The notes: generated by a model from the letters alone, not told the origin. Shown: positions 44,098 through 53,153, numbered from the stretch's first letter. The stretch: 64,000 nucleotides of DNA from GCA-2693325 sp964011675 (GCA_964011675.1 CAXGPR010000005.1:18065-82064); one strand, 5' to 3'. Made by a program: numbers and translations.

Positions 44098-46176
44098 CTA
44101 ATAGACTACGCCCAATGGACCTATTTGTCTGAATACGGCCTTGTCGACGTCGACTTCGACGCAGACCAAGTAAATGCCGGGGAGTACTGTCTCTCCGCTG
44201 CTGTTCCGACCGTCCCAAGCTGCGCTGTAGGGGCCTGCAATCGCCGGTTGCTCCAACAGTATTGCGATCTCTTGGCCCGCAAGGTCGAGCGCCGCCACGC
44301 GGAGCGTGCCTCCGTTGACGCTGAACAGGTCAAAAGATATTTGAGCATCTTCATTGATCCCGTCTCCGTTGGGTGTGAATACGCTGCTTGAGAGCGTCAT
44401 GGGGCCTAGGATTTCAACATCTACGTCGCTGGCAACAATTTGCACGGAGTTACTGCCTACGTCTGCGCGTGCATCACCGGCCTCAACGGACTGCGGTAAG
44501 GCTACATCAGTAGTGCGATTTAGGATACGTGCCTCTAAAAATACTGAGGCTTGAAAGATAGCACTGCTAAAATGTAGGCGAATCGAACGGTCTTGGCGCA
44601 CGGTTTCGGGAAAGAAAATGCGAAATTGTCCGTTCGCTGCCTGCAGCGAGAAGTCATCCCCTTCAATGGCCGGATTCCCATCAATCTCGAGGCCGTTAAA
44701 CTGCGCCGCTGCCGGTACATCCAGCTCAATCGTATCGTAGCCTGCTCTGTTTGTGCCTGCAACCGTGCGCAGATCATAAGCGAAAGTCCGTTGAATGCCT
44801 AGAGGCACTTCTACTCGCGGGCTCTGATCGACTGGCTGATTTTCTCCAAGTGAAATTTCAGCGAGTGCACTGTCGGCTAAGAGGGGAGAAATCTCAAACG
44901 CGATGCTGTCCAATACGCCAAAAGCCATCGGGTCTTCCGTACGGATTTTGAACTGAAACTGCAAATACTGGGCCCCGTCAGAAGAGCGAATTTCATTCCC
45001 TGAGGCTTGGTAGGGAACAGACCACGTATTCCAGTTCTCGGCATCGTTTCCCCGCATCGCTCTAAATCCAGAGATGCCTTCGGAAAAGCGCTCTACCACG
45101 CGCGGTGATTTGAAGTAGGTAGTTTCGTCCACCTCACTTGGGCGGCCTAAGTCGTCAAAGATAAAGAATGTTTTAGGTTGGTCGTCAAAGCCTGCTCGCG
45201 TCTGTAATTCCAAGTGTACTGGCGCGTTGGGATCTGCAACGATTTCACCCGAAGACGTTTGTCTATAGCGCGTAAAACCCCAGTGGACGCGTCCCAAACT
45301 TACCGCCTCTCCAAATGAATGCGGCGTGGAGAGGTAGCGCGCCTCTTCGGGATAGCCTCGCCCAAAAACTTGTATCTCCGCGAGCAACGTTGTAACCGTT
45401 GTCTCACCAAACTTAAACCGTAGGAACCGCGTAAAAGCCAGTTCGGGTGTGAGAGATACAATGCTGATGTTATTAGCGAAGGTGCTACCGATGATTTCTT
45501 CAAGCTGATGGTAACCGACTGAGCCTGTTGAGGTGTTTTCGTCTTCGAATATTAGCCACTCGACGGGCACGTTTGTGCGACTCACTTCATAGGCACGGGC
45601 AAAGAGGTCGCGCTGGCGCTGGTTGTCACTCGTCAATCCGGTTTGAGGAGGAAAGAAAACGATGCTATCAACGGGCACGGGCACGCCCAAGTCTAGCGTG
45701 ATAAAATTGACGCTGTTGGGACGTCCGTCGAAGCGCGCGTTGTGACTATATGCGGCTGTAAGTTCATCGCCGTCTATCAGTCCACGGTAGACTTCTGGGG
45801 CTCGGGCGTTGGAACCTCCTCCTGACCACATACGTGGGTGCCAGCCGACCTCGAGCGTGTCGGCTTCTATTTGACGTGGTCCCTTGTGTAAGCTCCAACG
45901 GTAGCCAAAGAGGTTGCGCTGAGTGGTTTTTATACCAGTGCGCAGTAACTGGCGCGTAATGGAGTAGTCGCGCAGAATTTCTTGAGGCTGCACTGCACCT
46001 GCATTGGTCGTATCATCGAGCGCGATCCACCGTTCTGCTAATTCTGACCACGGTTGGCCACTGGTTCCACCAATGGTCCAATAGGAGGTGGCCTGACCAT
46101 TTGCCGGTACGCCAAACGGCACCGAAAGCGTCCATATGAGTGCGGCGACACGCACGATTCTAATTGCGCTGTTCAA
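44098..46176 (-). CDS. secreted multidomain surface protein 2, paralogue of its neighbours
   Basis: A 692-residue exported protein with signal peptide about 1-28. It shares the order: WTIGGTSG-type start, a discoidin-like region (VNFITLDLGVPVPVDSIVFFPP), a second region with WNTWSVPYQ, a strand-rich middle and FlgD-type tail (FTPNGDGINEDAQ to FRQIGPLGVVY). Its start overlaps the stop of the upstream paralogue (ATGA), so translation is coupled. Function unknown; probable carbohydrate or protein binding at the cell surface. Confidence 0.7.
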   Translation of the reverse strand: MNSAIRIVRVAALIWTLSVPFGVPANGQATSYWTIGGTSGQPWSELAERWIALDDTTNAGAVQPQEILRDYSITRQLLRTGIKTTQRNLFGYRWSLHKGPRQIEADTLEVGWHPRMWSGGGSNARAPEVYRGLIDGDELTAAYSHNARFDGRPNSVNFITLDLGVPVPVDSIVFFPPQTGLTSDNQRQRDLFARAYEVSRTNVPVEWLIFEDENTSTGSVGYHQLEEIIGSTFANNISIVSLTPELAFTRFLRFKFGETTVTTLLAEIQVFGRGYPEEARYLSTPHSFGEAVSLGRVHWGFTRYRQTSSGEIVADPNAPVHLELQTRAGFDDQPKTFFIFDDLGRPSEVDETTYFKSPRVVERFSEGISGFRAMRGNDAENWNTWSVPYQASGNEIRSSDGAQYLQFQFKIRTEDPMAFGVLDSIAFEISPLLADSALAEISLGENQPVDQSPRVEVPLGIQRTFAYDLRTVAGTNRAGYDTIELDVPAAAQFNGLEIDGNPAIEGDDFSLQAANGQFRIFFPETVRQDRSIRLHFSSAIFQASVFLEARILNRTTDVALPQSVEAGDARADVGSNSVQIVASDVDVEILGPMTLSSSVFTPNGDGINEDAQISFDLFSVNGGTLRVAALDLAGQEIAILLEQPAIAGPYSAAWDGRNSSGETVLPGIYLVCVEVDVDKAVFRQIGPLGVVY

Positions 46177-48203
46177 TACGTCACTCCTATGAGCCGGACA
46201 TCTTCAAACTGCTTGAAGTCGCCGTCAATAGCTAATCGCACAATGTAAAGCCCCGGCGGTAGAGCGCTGCCATTTTCGTCGCGTCCGTTCCAGGTGTCTG
46301 AATAAATGCCAGAAGAGCGCTGTGCCGACGTGAGTCGGTGCACGGACCGGCCGCTCAGATCGCATATGTCTATGGTCACGTCCATCGATGCGGCGAATTG
46401 AGACAGAATAAGATCAATCTGCGCTACGTCGTTTATGCCGTCCCCATTCGGGGTGAGCACTGTCGTAGACAAATTGACCTGAACATCGGGCTGCGATTGC
46501 GTAGCAAACGCGTTCATGACGCCCGTGCCAATCGCCTCGCTGGCATTGCCGGGAGTAATCGGATGAGGCGGTACGTCATCATCGCCCAACAGCCAGGCGT
46601 TGATGGGCGTATTGTGCTCTAGTAGACGCATGTCGAATAGGACACGGAGCGGTTGGTTATTATCGCTGTTTACTGGAGGGAATAGCACGTCAAAACCGCG
46701 CTCGTGCGAGACTACTTCAACATCGGCAACGGAGGTCGGGGGGGTGCCAGTCTGCAAATCCAAAAAAGTTGGTGGGGGAAACGCTTCAACGCGGATGCCG
46801 CGATAGCCAGATTGTTCGGCGTTGGCAAACGCCGTCTGTATGTCGTAAACAAAGGTCGTATCCACACCGCTAGCTACTTCTAATACGCCGTTTGCAGGTT
46901 GCAGATTAGATGCAAGTGCAATCTCTCCGATTGCCGTGCTGACCAAACTTTGGGAAAACTGCACCTGTAGCGTGTCAATGCGGATAGTATTTTTTGCGTC
47001 GCCATTAAAGAAGATTCGAAATTGCATATACTGACGCGGACTGGGCAAATCGATAGGAATTTCAAGTAGGCCGGTGGAACTGATTTCAATGCCTGGAGAC
47101 CAAGCGCTCCAATTCTCGACATCTGCGCGTATATCGCCTTTAATAAAATCGCGCACAGGACCCTGTTCATCGATGGGTAGGTCTAGATAGGGCGCCCTGT
47201 CTAATTCTTCTAATAGCGCTCCGGTCGTCGGGTCCTGTCGGTAAAGAGCTCGACGCGGTAAGTCGCTATTGTATTCGGTGACGGAGACTTCTTCCTGTGA
47301 CCCGGTATTTCGATCCCGGCGGAAGTAACTGAGCGGGCTGTCGTCTGCTCCCGTGCGCATTTGAATTGTCGCCGTTGGAGCTTGTTTGCTTCCGTCTTGC
47401 GCATCGCCTAGGCGCGTGGTGTGCACGCGCAGCAAACCGTAGTTGACGGCCGATCCAAAAGAGTGCAGCGAAGATTCATAACTAGCGATGGGGACAAATC
47501 CCTGCCCGTATATCTCAAATTCTGCAAGGTTGAAAATCGTCTTTGACAGAACGCGCAGGTGGAGAAAGCGACCTTGAAGAGGGGCGAACTCAATGTCGAC
47601 CACCTGCTGCCTGTTGACTTCTATCCTTCTTAGTAGCTCATACTCAGGCCGGTTGATATTGTTGAATTTTTCCCCGTCGTTCACCTCTAACTCGAACGCT
47701 TTTATAAAGGCGTCAGGGTCGTTAGGATCGGGGTAAAACCGAATGCGATTGATGGGAAATGGGGCGCCCAGATCCCAGAAAAAAGCGGCCCCAGCCTGAC
47801 TTTGCGCCGATTTGAAAACACTTTTAGTAGACGTGGCTGGGTTCCCGTCTACTAGGTCGAGGGGGCCTTTGAGTTGGTTGAAGAATCCATCGTTGGACCA
47901 GGTACGAGGTTGCCCCCCTTGAGTGTAGTCCACGGGCTGCCCGTTTAGGAAGCGCTGCCCCGAAGAACGCAGAAGTTCTATCAGACTTTCGCCTTCGGCC
48001 AGTTGGAGGGGTTGTAAAGCACCGTCGACGTCGAGTGCGCCGATTTGCGTTTCTGCCTGAGAAGACCAAGATAAACCACCCTTACCGATGTGCCACACTT
48101 CCATTTGCGCGTGGCTCGCAGTTGATGCTAAACAGAAGGCGAATGCAGCGAGGCCTATGGCGATTCTGCGTAAAGGTGAATATGTTCCCATTCCAAGACT
48201 CAA
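46173..48203 (-). CDS. secreted multidomain surface protein 3, paralogue of its neighbours
   Basis: A 676-residue exported protein with signal peptide about 1-32 (ASHA). It has WHIGKGGLSWS near the mature start, discoidin-like FFWDLGAPFPINRIRFYPDP, AEFEIYGQGFVP, then ENWSAWSPG and the FlgD-type tail from LTPNGDGINDVAQ to FEDVRLIGVTY. It overlaps the lipoprotein gene upstream and paralogue 2 downstream by four bases each. All three paralogues keep the same architecture but have low identity, so duplication is old. Confidence 0.7.
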   Translation of the reverse strand: MSLGMGTYSPLRRIAIGLAAFAFCLASTASHAQMEVWHIGKGGLSWSSQAETQIGALDVDGALQPLQLAEGESLIELLRSSGQRFLNGQPVDYTQGGQPRTWSNDGFFNQLKGPLDLVDGNPATSTKSVFKSAQSQAGAAFFWDLGAPFPINRIRFYPDPNDPDAFIKAFELEVNDGEKFNNINRPEYELLRRIEVNRQQVVDIEFAPLQGRFLHLRVLSKTIFNLAEFEIYGQGFVPIASYESSLHSFGSAVNYGLLRVHTTRLGDAQDGSKQAPTATIQMRTGADDSPLSYFRRDRNTGSQEEVSVTEYNSDLPRRALYRQDPTTGALLEELDRAPYLDLPIDEQGPVRDFIKGDIRADVENWSAWSPGIEISSTGLLEIPIDLPSPRQYMQFRIFFNGDAKNTIRIDTLQVQFSQSLVSTAIGEIALASNLQPANGVLEVASGVDTTFVYDIQTAFANAEQSGYRGIRVEAFPPPTFLDLQTGTPPTSVADVEVVSHERGFDVLFPPVNSDNNQPLRVLFDMRLLEHNTPINAWLLGDDDVPPHPITPGNASEAIGTGVMNAFATQSQPDVQVNLSTTVLTPNGDGINDVAQIDLILSQFAASMDVTIDICDLSGRSVHRLTSAQRSSGIYSDTWNGRDENGSALPPGLYIVRLAIDGDFKQFEDVRLIGVTY

Positions 48204-48910
48204 TTACGCGGCTGGGCTGTCTCGGGTGTTTTGCCCTGCAGAATGTCCCGGTGAAAAGAGAAGTGTAGGTCCAACGTTTCGATGGGCGCGTTGGCGTAGT
48301 CGAAGCGCAGCGCAATGTCTTTGATCTGCACCCGTATGTCACTTACGTCGTCGTGCAGCGTGGGAAACACTAAGAATCCCTGCTCTTCATTTCCGCTAAA
48401 GATCAGTGCGTCGTTGTACAGCGTGCGTTTGAGCGCATCGGTCCGTGCCTGAAAAGCTTCGCGTCCCTGTCCCGTCCTGCCGATCCAAAAGGTGCGATAG
48501 TAGTTGTACAGGTCGGAGTAGCTCAAGGCCTCGTAATAGCGCTTGTTCTTCGTTATGACGGTTGCGCTAAGAGGATCGACTTGAATTTTCGGGTACTGGT
48601 AGTTGTTTACGGTTAGGCGAAAGATCGTGAAGCGTGGAGGAGTGTGCTCGTCTCCAGGAGCAGTCCATTCACCGAACGTGTATGGGTTCAGCGATGGGTC
48701 TGTACTGGCTGCATTCAGTCGGTTAAGCTCATTGTCGGTCATGGGCTTGAGATTAATCGACAGGCGATCGCGCGTGAAAGTTATCGAGCCGTCGTCATTG
48801 AGGGTCATTCCCTCTTCTTGCTGCGCTGTAGGTTCTAGCGGGGTGTGAAAATAGCGCCCACAACTGCTACAGGCCAAGGCAACAAACAATATGGGGTATA
48901 ATCCGCGCAT
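48200..48910 (-). CDS. lipoprotein heading the surface operon
   Basis: A 236-residue lipoprotein with lipobox around SSCG. It has a strand-rich mature part (SITFTRDRLSINLKPM, FTIFRLTVNNYQYPKIQVDP) and a helical segment with RYYEALSYSDLYNYYRTFW. The start ATG is at 48910; a TTG at 48913 is adjacent. I do not recognise the family. The four-base overlap with paralogue 3 makes it part of the same operon and possibly the outer-membrane anchor of the complex. Confidence 0.65.
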   Translation of the reverse strand: MRGLYPILFVALACSSCGRYFHTPLEPTAQQEEGMTLNDDGSITFTRDRLSINLKPMTDNELNRLNAASTDPSLNPYTFGEWTAPGDEHTPPRFTIFRLTVNNYQYPKIQVDPLSATVITKNKRYYEALSYSDLYNYYRTFWIGRTGQGREAFQARTDALKRTLYNDALIFSGNEEQGFLVFPTLHDDVSDIRVQIKDIALRFDYANAPIETLDLHFSFHRDILQGKTPETAQPRN

Positions 48911-48961
48911 CAACTTGCTTTTTTCCTGCGACAGTGAGATCGTAGCGGCTTAAAGAAAGAA

Positions 48962-48995
48962 GTCGGGCCAATTGGACAGGTCCAATTGGCCCGAC
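48962..48995 (-). terminator. terminator between the DOMON-like gene and the surface operon
   Basis: A 16-base perfect stem, 48962-48977 pairing with 48980-48995, GC-rich at the base, with TTCTTTCTTT following on the minus strand. It separates the highly organised DOMON-like gene from the operon starting at 48910, so the operon may be read by leakage or have its own promoter in 48911-48961. Confidence 0.75.
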
Positions 48996-49030
48996 ACACG
49001 AATTCAGGGCACTGCTACTAACAAGGAACT

Positions 49031-49987
49031 CTACTTGAAGGAGTTCTTGATATCACCCCAGGTTGAAGATTCAACCGCCGTAGCGCTGCTGGCATATTCA
49101 CCGACTTTGAGCAGCTGGGCGATTGAGTAGTACTGACGAGCCGAAGCTTCAGGACCGCGCGTCGTCCAGTCATTGCGACCACCGGGCGTTCCGTCTTCGT
49201 TCGGGCTGAAGCTAGAATCAGGTCCTTCACCATCTTCATACCACATGGCAAAGGGCATTCCTGTGCCGCCTTCACCAGCAACGGCATCCAACTGCCAGGG
49301 TTCGCTAACGCTGGGACCGGCATCTTCCTGAAAGGCGAGAACCGCGATGCTGAACTCGTAGTAGGTGGTACCACCATCGGTCCACAGATCGGCTGCCCAA
49401 GCTTCTGGCGGATCAACGCGCACGGCAAAGTCGATATAAGGAGCTTCGCCGTACTCGGCCCATGCTTCCTGCTCAGTGTAGCGGAAACGAACGTTGGTGG
49501 GAGGGCTGAGATCGCCAGGAGCCATTAGCCACTCCATGGTGTAACCAGAAGCCGGGCTACGCTCGCGGCCGTGATCTTGAGGATCCAAACCTACCTGAAG
49601 CATATCGCCGTCCCAACGGTCGACCTTGGTGCCGGCGTGGGCGAGGGCGTCATCGGTCGCTTCTAAGAAGACGTACCAGCGGTTTTCGTCTCCGCCCTTC
49701 CAACCCATAAACGTTGTGACGTTGAGGTCGCTGCGGTCGGGAGCAGGACGATCGCCTTCATCACGCCACTCATCGTTGGTCAGCGTGAACTCGGGGTCAA
49801 ACCAAGCCCAATCGTCGCTGTAGCCGTCCATGCTCATGGAACCGGTATCAGGTACTTCGAGCATGTAAAACATGAAACCTTGGCTTCCGTTGCGGTCAGC
49901 CAGGGCCGGTGGATCAAAAAACTGAGCGCTTGCCACGCCTACGAGGCACAGGCTAGCAACTGCAACTTTTCTCGCTGCTCTAAGCAT
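49031..49987 (-). CDS. secreted DOMON/CBM9-like protein
   Basis: A 318-residue exported protein (signal peptide 1-22, ending ASA). Residues 45-230 have the DOMON or CBM9-like pattern: SMDGYSDDWAWFD near the start, NRWYVFLEATDDAL, DMLQVGLDPQDHG and TTYYEFSIAVLAFQ. Such domains bind sugars or haem. The C-terminus ends in ESSTWGDIKNSFK, a short motif that may be an anchor or sorting tag. GGAGGAA lies five bases before the ATG at 49987. It has its own promoter and terminator and may be abundantly expressed. Confidence 0.7.
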   Translation of the reverse strand: MLRAARKVAVASLCLVGVASAQFFDPPALADRNGSQGFMFYMLEVPDTGSMSMDGYSDDWAWFDPEFTLTNDEWRDEGDRPAPDRSDLNVTTFMGWKGGDENRWYVFLEATDDALAHAGTKVDRWDGDMLQVGLDPQDHGRERSPASGYTMEWLMAPGDLSPPTNVRFRYTEQEAWAEYGEAPYIDFAVRVDPPEAWAADLWTDGGTTYYEFSIAVLAFQEDAGPSVSEPWQLDAVAGEGGTGMPFAMWYEDGEGPDSSFSPNEDGTPGGRNDWTTRGPEASARQYYSIAQLLKVGEYASSATAVESSTWGDIKNSFK

Positions 49988-50071
49988 TTTTTCCTCCAAT
50001 GCTCTGTAATTATGGTGAACGACGCGAACCGCGCGCTGTCTGTGGCACGGGGTTTCGCCTTCCTATTCGAC

Positions 50072-50100
50072 AATAAACAACTTGGTCATCACTCTGTCAA
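50072..50100 (-). promoter_or_regulatory. sigma70-like promoter of the DOMON-like gene
   Basis: On the minus strand TTGACA (50095-50100), 17-base spacer, TTTATT (50072-50077). The predicted leader is about 75 bases to the ATG at 49987. Confidence 0.55.
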
Positions 50101-50108
50101 TAATATGC

Positions 50109-50133
50109 TACAAATATGTTACAAGTTTTACAA
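50109..50133 (-). repeat. three TTGTA repeats upstream of the -35 box
   Basis: TTGTA on the minus strand at 50109-50113, 50120-50124 and 50129-50133, spaced 11 and 9 bases, close to one helical turn, directly upstream of the TTGACA at 50095-50100. The pattern suggests an activator site on one face of the DNA. Confidence 0.4.
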
Positions 50134-50177
50134 CATTAAAAAACCCCTTCATACACATTTTTTTGAAGCGTTGCTTT

Positions 50178-51179
50178 TCAGCGTATATTGCCACCCTCGA
50201 CGCCTATGTCTCCGGCGCTTAGCGCAGCGCCCTCTAACACTTCGCTATAACCAGGGTATGTGACGGAGTATTTGAATCCCTCGTTAGTGCCGGCAGCTCC
50301 ATAGCGGCCTTGCCTATCTAGTGCAACAAAATTGATATGCAAATCTTCAACCGGTCGCGGATCTGCCTGTACAACGCGCTTGATTGCGGCAATACAGGCA
50401 TCTTGGGGGTGTTTACCTTTTCGCATATACTCGACCGCTAAAAAAGAAGCGCAGTAGCGCATGACGTTCTCACCCAGTCCCGTGGCGCCTGCGGCACCTA
50501 CTTGGCCGTCCACATAGAGACCGCTACCGAGGATAGGGGAATCTCCTACGCGTCCGGGTAGTTTGTAGCCCCAGCCACTTGTCGAACAGCCGCCTGCGAT
50601 ATGGCCGTTTGCATCGACGCCAAGTAGGGCGATCGTATCGTGATTGTCAGCCTTGTGCTGCTCTTTTTTCCACTTCTCCCATTTGAGGCGCTGCTCTTCG
50701 GTCAGCAGGTTTACTTTCTCAAAACCCTGTGACAGGGCGAATTGACGCGCGCCTTCTCCGACGAGCATGACGTGTTTCGTTTCGTCCATAACCTTTCGTG
50801 CTACGGAGATGGGATGGAGTATATCTTCGATACCCGCTACGCTGCCCGCCCGCTGGCCTTCACCGTCCATGATACATGCATCGAGCTGTACGACGCCTTC
50901 GGCATTGGGTATACCGCCCAAACCAACAGATGCGTTGCTCGCATCGGCTTCCGGTACGTGAATACCCACCTCTACGGCATCGAGAACGGAACCGCCCCCC
51001 TCAAAAACCTCCAAAGAACGTTCGTTGGCCGCTTTGCCAAAGGGCCAAGTAGATACAAAGAGAGGGCGTTCGGTGCTCATGTTACTGTCCTTTACAAGGG
51101 CGTTTGACGAGCCGGTCAGTGCAAGGCTACCGGCCGCTAGCGCAGTGGTCTGAATAAACTGTCGTCGATTGATAGTCAT
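50178..51179 (-). CDS. exported glycosylasparaginase/isoaspartyl peptidase (Ntn hydrolase), Tat signal
   Basis: A 333-residue Ntn-type hydrolase. The nucleophile is Thr182 in HDTIALLGVD, the site at which the precursor cleaves itself; DGQVGAAGATGLGE is the substrate-binding loop. It hydrolyses N-acetylglucosaminyl-asparagine or isoaspartyl/beta-aspartyl bonds. The N-terminus is a twin-arginine signal (NRRQFIQTTALAAG), so it is exported folded. It lies two bases downstream of ridA-like on the same strand. Confidence 0.9.
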   Translation of the reverse strand: MTINRRQFIQTTALAAGSLALTGSSNALVKDSNMSTERPLFVSTWPFGKAANERSLEVFEGGGSVLDAVEVGIHVPEADASNASVGLGGIPNAEGVVQLDACIMDGEGQRAGSVAGIEDILHPISVARKVMDETKHVMLVGEGARQFALSQGFEKVNLLTEEQRLKWEKWKKEQHKADNHDTIALLGVDANGHIAGGCSTSGWGYKLPGRVGDSPILGSGLYVDGQVGAAGATGLGENVMRYCASFLAVEYMRKGKHPQDACIAAIKRVVQADPRPVEDLHINFVALDRQGRYGAAGTNEGFKYSVTYPGYSEVLEGAALSAGDIGVEGGNIR

Positions 51180-51181
51180 GT

Positions 51182-51610
51182 TTATTGTTTTTGGTCTTTG
51201 TAAGCGATAGCAGCGATTTCCACTTTAAATCCAAAAACGATTTGGGCTCCCCCCGTGCAGGCTCGTGCGGGGAACTGTTCGTTAAAGTACGAAGCATATA
51301 CTCGATTCATTTCGTGGTAATCTTCTATGTCGCTCAGCCAGACCGTTACATTAACTAAATCATCGTACGTGTAGCCATTTTCCGATAGGATGTGGCCGAG
51401 GTTTTTCATTATTTGATGCGTTTCGGCGGCAACGGACTCTTTTGCATCTTTGCCATCGGCTGTGCGGGCGATTTGTCCGCTGATGTAAAGCGTGCCACCA
51501 GCGCGCCGCGCCGCGCTAAAAGGCAGTTTGCTAATTGCAACGGATTCCTGCGCGAGACTCGAAGTAGCCATAAGAGCGCAGACAGAGACAACAAAAGAAA
51601 ACGATTTCAT
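51182..51610 (-). CDS. exported RidA-family protein
   Basis: A 142-residue RidA protein with Sec signal peptide (1-20, SLA). The mature part keeps LYISGQIA, the NVTVWLSDIEDY strand and Arg116 in FPARACTGG, the residue required for imine deaminase activity. RidA removes 2-aminoacrylate and similar imines made by PLP enzymes, normally in the cytoplasm. AAGGAG lies eight bases before the ATG at 51610. The stop is two bases before the glycosylasparaginase gene. Confidence 0.9.
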   Translation of the reverse strand: MKSFSFVVSVCALMATSSLAQESVAISKLPFSAARRAGGTLYISGQIARTADGKDAKESVAAETHQIMKNLGHILSENGYTYDDLVNVTVWLSDIEDYHEMNRVYASYFNEQFPARACTGGAQIVFGFKVEIAAIAYKDQKQ

Positions 51611-51816
51611 CACGGGAACTCCTTCGCATGCTTGTTATAGGACAAAGACCTTCGAATTATCGATCTGGCTGATTAATAAAGGAAAAGACTTATAGGCTCA
51701 CAACGGGTGTGTGTTTGTTGCTATCGATATGTATTTTTATACTAATCTTATGACAGGGTTGAGAACAGGCAGTTGCATGGAAGAGCCGCAGACGCTTATG
51801 AATGAGAAGGGTGAAC

Positions 51817-53127
51817 ATGGAGAGACGCGACTTCGTAAAGGCTTTGGCAACAGCAGCCGTGGCTACACAGGTTGTACCCGATATGGTTGAAGCGCTGACC
51901 GATCATATTGAAGGATTACGTGCGGCCGTTGATGATGCGAAAGATGAGGCTAAGCTATGGCGTCGGGTGCGTAGGGAATTCTCTCTCAATCCGGGTTTCA
52001 TTCATTTTAACTGTGGAAGCACGGGAGCGCCGCCCCGGTATGTGATAGATACCGTCTGCCATTATTTGCGCTCAGATGAAATGAACCCGTGGGCGCACGC
52101 CTTTCCCTCGCAACGCGAAGTGATTGATAAAGTCGCCCAGTTTATAGGAGCTGAAGTAGAAGAAGTAACCCTAACCCGCAATACAACTGAGAGCATGAAT
52201 ATGATCGCCACGGGTCTGCATTTGAAGCCGGGCGATGAGGTGCTGACGACAAATCACGAACACGCAGGTGGCATGCTGTGTTGGCAGTATTTGGCAAAGT
52301 TTCACGGTGTTAAGCTGCGATACGTAGATATTCCCCATCCCGTTGAGGACAAGGCGCAAATCTTAGAAATGATTGAGCAACAGATAACGCCTCGCACACG
52401 GGTGTGTAGCTTTAGCCAAATAGACACCATTACTGGGATGCAGTTGCCCATGAAGGATATTTCCATGATAACGCGTCCCAGAGACATCCTGCTCGTATGT
52501 GATGGGGCGCAGGCTCCTGGTATGCTCGAAGTGGACGTGAAAGCGTTGGGAGTGGATGCGTTTGCCTCGTCTAGCCACAAGTGGCTCTTAGCTCCTAAGG
52601 GTAGCGGGGTCTTGTACGTCCGGAAAGACATACAGGATCGCATTCGTCCAATTAGCGTTTTCAATCCGGTCGGAGAAGAAGACAATTATAGTATATACAG
52701 TGCGCAGTCTGGGTCGAGTAACGTAGCCCACATTTACGGGCACGGTGCTGCTGTTGATTTCCACAACGCAATCGGTCGCAAACGCATCGAAGCACGTTGT
52801 CGCTCGCTCAGTCAGCGGGTTCGAGCCCATCTGCGAGAGATTCCCGCTTTGACGCTTATGACGCCGGATCAGGATGAATTATCGTCGGGTATGGTCAGCT
52901 TTGCCGTTGATTCCAATAAGGCGTCTAATGGAGACATTTACAGCTACTTCAGTAACGAGCATAACATAGTCCTAAAGACAACGCAGGGTACATACCCTTA
53001 CGTGCCGGCCGATCAAGAAACAGGACCGCGTATTAGTTACAACGCGATTCGCGTTTCAACTCATATTTTCAACACGGAAGACGAAGTAGACAAAATGGCT
53101 GAGCTTATGAAGGCGTATTTGGCCTGA
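51817..53127 (+). CDS. exported class V aminotransferase-fold PLP enzyme, Tat signal
   Basis: A 436-residue PLP enzyme. Lys255 in SSHKWLLAPKG forms the Schiff base, and DGAQAPGMLEVDV holds the pyridine-binding Asp. It resembles isopenicillin N epimerase or cysteine desulfurase-like enzymes; the reaction is not clear. The first residues carry a twin-arginine signal (ERRDFVKALATAA). AAGGGTG precedes the ATG at 51817; a start at 51802 is possible. It diverges from the exported RidA and Ntn genes. Confidence 0.88.
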   Translation: MERRDFVKALATAAVATQVVPDMVEALTDHIEGLRAAVDDAKDEAKLWRRVRREFSLNPGFIHFNCGSTGAPPRYVIDTVCHYLRSDEMNPWAHAFPSQREVIDKVAQFIGAEVEEVTLTRNTTESMNMIATGLHLKPGDEVLTTNHEHAGGMLCWQYLAKFHGVKLRYVDIPHPVEDKAQILEMIEQQITPRTRVCSFSQIDTITGMQLPMKDISMITRPRDILLVCDGAQAPGMLEVDVKALGVDAFASSSHKWLLAPKGSGVLYVRKDIQDRIRPISVFNPVGEEDNYSIYSAQSGSSNVAHIYGHGAAVDFHNAIGRKRIEARCRSLSQRVRAHLREIPALTLMTPDQDELSSGMVSFAVDSNKASNGDIYSYFSNEHNIVLKTTQGTYPYVPADQETGPRISYNAIRVSTHIFNTEDEVDKMAELMKAYLA

Positions 53128-53153
53128 TACGTTTCATTTGGGAATAAAACGTC

